Shown here: positions 19,244 through 21,000 of the stretch, piece by piece
Position numbering within the stretch: position 1 is the first letter of the stretch
Layout of the letters: the number at the start of each line of letters is the position of its first letter
Source of the DNA: Chrysomallon squamiferum
Lineage: Eukaryota; Mollusca; Gastropoda; Neomphalida; Peltospiridae
Assembly: GCA_012295275.1 (NCBI GenBank)
Contig: CM022667.1
Coordinates: 17,179,245-17,200,244 of the forward strand
Length of the DNA: 21,000 nt
Direction of reading: 5' to 3'
Notes under the pieces: generated by a model
The model's input: only the letters and a program-made list of their open reading frames with translations
Told to the model about the DNA's origin: nothing
The model's database searches: none
Position numbers and translations under genes: made by a program

Positions 19244-19445
19244 GATTATTATTATTATTGTGTTGAAGTTGTTATTGTTATTATTATTCCTGATATTGCT
19301 ATTAATACCACAGTATTGCTGAAACAACAACAGCAACAACAATAATAATAATAGTAATAATTTCTCACAGAAGTAATAAGCAGTAAAAATAAACAATACG
19401 ACAACAACAATAACAACAACGATTTATGATACATAATAATAATAA
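19115..19445. repeat. degenerate triplet region with (ATT)n core
   Basis: Imperfect AAC, ACT, GCT and ATT triplets flank a (ATT)n array at 19210-19260. AAC/AAT triplets follow to 19445. Open frames on both strands translate the repeats. Confidence 0.85.
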
Positions 19446-19745
19446 TGAACGGGAACAAAGAGTAACCCGAAACAAACAATAAAAGCACACGTCATCTCTG
19501 CCCTGTACTACGTAATGTGAATAAACAGAAAACGAGATAGACTGATTGCCAGAGATCAGTTACTCTGTAGTAATTATATTTACATTTGACAAAAACTGAA
19601 GGCAACATGTGTCTGGTGTGGTTGGTTTGCCCCTGTTCCACACCGCAGAGGTAGAACAGCTAACGTGTGTTTGTTTTATAAATAGATAGAAAGAAAAAAT
19701 ATGTAATTTGTAGTCAAATTCAAACAGACGTACACACAGCATGCA
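19446..19745. other. unique spacer with a bulged hairpin
   Basis: This is mostly unique sequence. An ACTGAT/ATCAGT pair lies at 19541-19560. TCTG plus GTGTGG (19612-19621) pairs with CCACAC plus CAGA (19638-19649), giving ten base pairs, a two-base bulge and a 16-nt loop. No tRNA A or B box accompanies it. Confidence 0.5.
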
Positions 19746-19746
19746 A

Positions 19747-19865
19747 ATATATATATATATATATATATTTATTTATGTACATATACTAATAAAAAGGTAT
19801 TTATTAACATACATAATTATTGTTGTTGATGTTGTTGTTGTTAATATTATTATTATTATATGTGT
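19747..19865. repeat. (AT)n and degenerate (GTT/ATT)n
   Basis: (AT)n at 19747-19769 is followed by AT-rich sequence and by GTT/ATT triplets at 19818-19860. Confidence 0.85.
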
Positions 19866-19936
19866 TCAGGCATTCCATCCATTAACTGTCTTTATATTTT
19901 ATTACGTCTTTTTGTCAGTCTCAACCCCCTATCCAT

Positions 19937-20160
<224 letters not shown>

Positions 20161-20580
20161 ACATAACATAAATGTATAGACTAAGGCTGTTAAGAAGTCT
20201 TCAAACGGGTTACACAAGGTTTGCCAGCAGTGTGTACACAGAGACTTCACAGAGTACAAGTGTCAAACATTGCGAGCAAGAAGAATTGGAGCTCGAAATA
20301 TAAACATCATCATTGAATAACTCTTCAGAAACGGGTTTGGCCTCGTATTTGCAGTCAGTTGTTTATTAATATGAACGATATAGAGTTTTCCCCTCGCTCG
20401 CTGTATTATATTTAATGTGAGTAATGCCTTCTCGCTTTGTCCCGCCCGTCACCACGCACGCCCGAGACGTTTACGAACTAAGTGTGAGTTTTCAACTGTT
20501 AAAGCCAGTGTTCAATGTCATTCGCAGTCAATACAGGGCTGAGGTGTGCGTAATACGCTTATGTGCGTTGTTTGAAAGGA
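20161..20580. promoter_or_regulatory. unique island, candidate non-coding element
   Basis: This is non-repetitive sequence with moderate GC. A ten-base palindrome TGTGTACACA lies near 20230. AACGGGTT occurs twice (about 20205 and 20331). CpG-rich sequence lies at 20390-20480. Open frames are short and unrecognised. Confidence 0.3.
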
Positions 20581-20660
20581 ATGTATGTATGTCTGTCTCT
20601 CTATATATATGTATGTATGTACGTATGTATATGAAATGGGATGTATCTATGTATGTTTCC
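20581..20660. repeat. imperfect (ATGT)n microsatellite
   Basis: ATGT units have CTGT and ACGT variants and a short AT run at 20603-20610. 20661-20860 after it is AT-rich unique sequence with no feature. Confidence 0.85.
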
Positions 20661-20860
20661 GGGTTTGTAAAAATTAAAGAAAGGAATATCTATTTTGTTT
20701 AACAACATCTTTAACTCATAGCTGAATATAACTGGTTACATGCATATAAAACTTGTGGTTGAGGACTAAAATACAGGTAGATGGGCTATTCTTGTTCTGC
20801 TATCTGGAAATAATGTGTTTTATGCATCGTCCTATAAGCCAAGGTACTCAGCGTTTCTCG

Positions 20861-21000
20861 TGTTCAGGCTGGAACAGGAGAGAGGCGCGGAGCAGCCTCG
20901 ATCACGCGAACAGTCAAACCCTGGCATTGCTCTGACGTCACTTTTCAACTAATGCACGAGCACTATTTTAAAACACAACCAGAGAAGCTTCAGGTCTGCT
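20861..21000 (+). promoter_or_regulatory. candidate core promoter (CRE, TATA-like, initiator-like) at window edge
   Basis: A CpG-containing unique block holds a perfect CRE, TGACGTCA, at 20933-20940. A TATA-like TATTTTAAAA follows at 20964-20973 and an initiator-like TCAGGT at 20990-20995. The distance from the start of the TATA-like motif to the putative initiator A (20992) is 28 bp, normal for a TATA promoter. CRE just upstream of TATA is known from cAMP-inducible neuropeptide promoters. Any transcript would leave the window, so no gene can be tied to it. Confidence 0.35.

Noticed and set aside
19612-19680. tRNA or tRNA-derived SINE
   Set aside because: A hairpin is present but there is no A box, no GGTTCGA-type B box and no cloverleaf arrangement.

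Overview
The window reads as non-coding nuclear DNA of an animal with an AT-rich, microsatellite-crowded genome. I favour a coleoid cephalopod such as an octopus, or another mollusc. This rests on overall texture only: very long (AAT)n, (GA)n, (AT)n, (CA)n, (TTTA)n and (GATA)n arrays separate unique stretches that are richer in G+C and CpG. No diagnostic gene is present, so the assignment is inference.

I find no protein-coding gene, rRNA, tRNA, transposase or reverse transcriptase that I can defend. The longest open frames are translations of microsatellites (runs of I, Y, N, L or S), and the few open frames in unique sequence are under about 100 codons with no recognisable domain. The window is best described as intergenic or intronic.

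Layout: 1-345 is a degraded GTT/ATT triplet tract. 346-1140 is a unique island with a Hox-PBX type site. 1141-2380 is A/T-rich. 2381-2640 is an island with a full CRE palindrome. 2700-3091 is GGT-rich DNA followed by (AT)n(AG)n. 3410-3845 is an island with a forkhead site. 3846-5110 is low-complexity A/T DNA. 5136-7275 is the densest microsatellite cluster, with several palindromic arrangements. 7276-8040 is unique with a foldback. 8380-8960 is an island with CCAAT and GC boxes. 9100-10190 is pyrimidine-rich, then GATA and AGT repeats. 10190-11560 contains two islands around a long GA tract. 11721-12850 is repeats and AT-rich DNA. 12850-13420 is an island with a PBX-PREP site. 13500-13972 is compound microsatellites. 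13975-15240 is a long unique island with a ZNF143-like site. 15247-15824 is GT/GA/ATT repeats. 15825-16420 holds small stem-loops. 16420-16815 is a decayed CCAT array. 16816-17180 is an island. 17259-17349 is a striking 28-bp-arm palindrome. 17350-18440 is AT-rich. 18440-18960 is an island with internal GC-rich repeats. 18998-20160 is triplet and CT/CA repeats. 20161-20580 is an island. 20860-21000 carries a CRE, TATA and initiator arrangement at the window edge.

If the islands are functional, the window would be a regulatory landscape next to a developmental or neural gene, with repeats as spacers. The sequence suggests this but cannot prove it; cross-species alignment would decide. The clearest structural novelty is the perfect inverted repeat at 17259-17349, which could be a very small palindromic MITE or a hairpin-RNA source.
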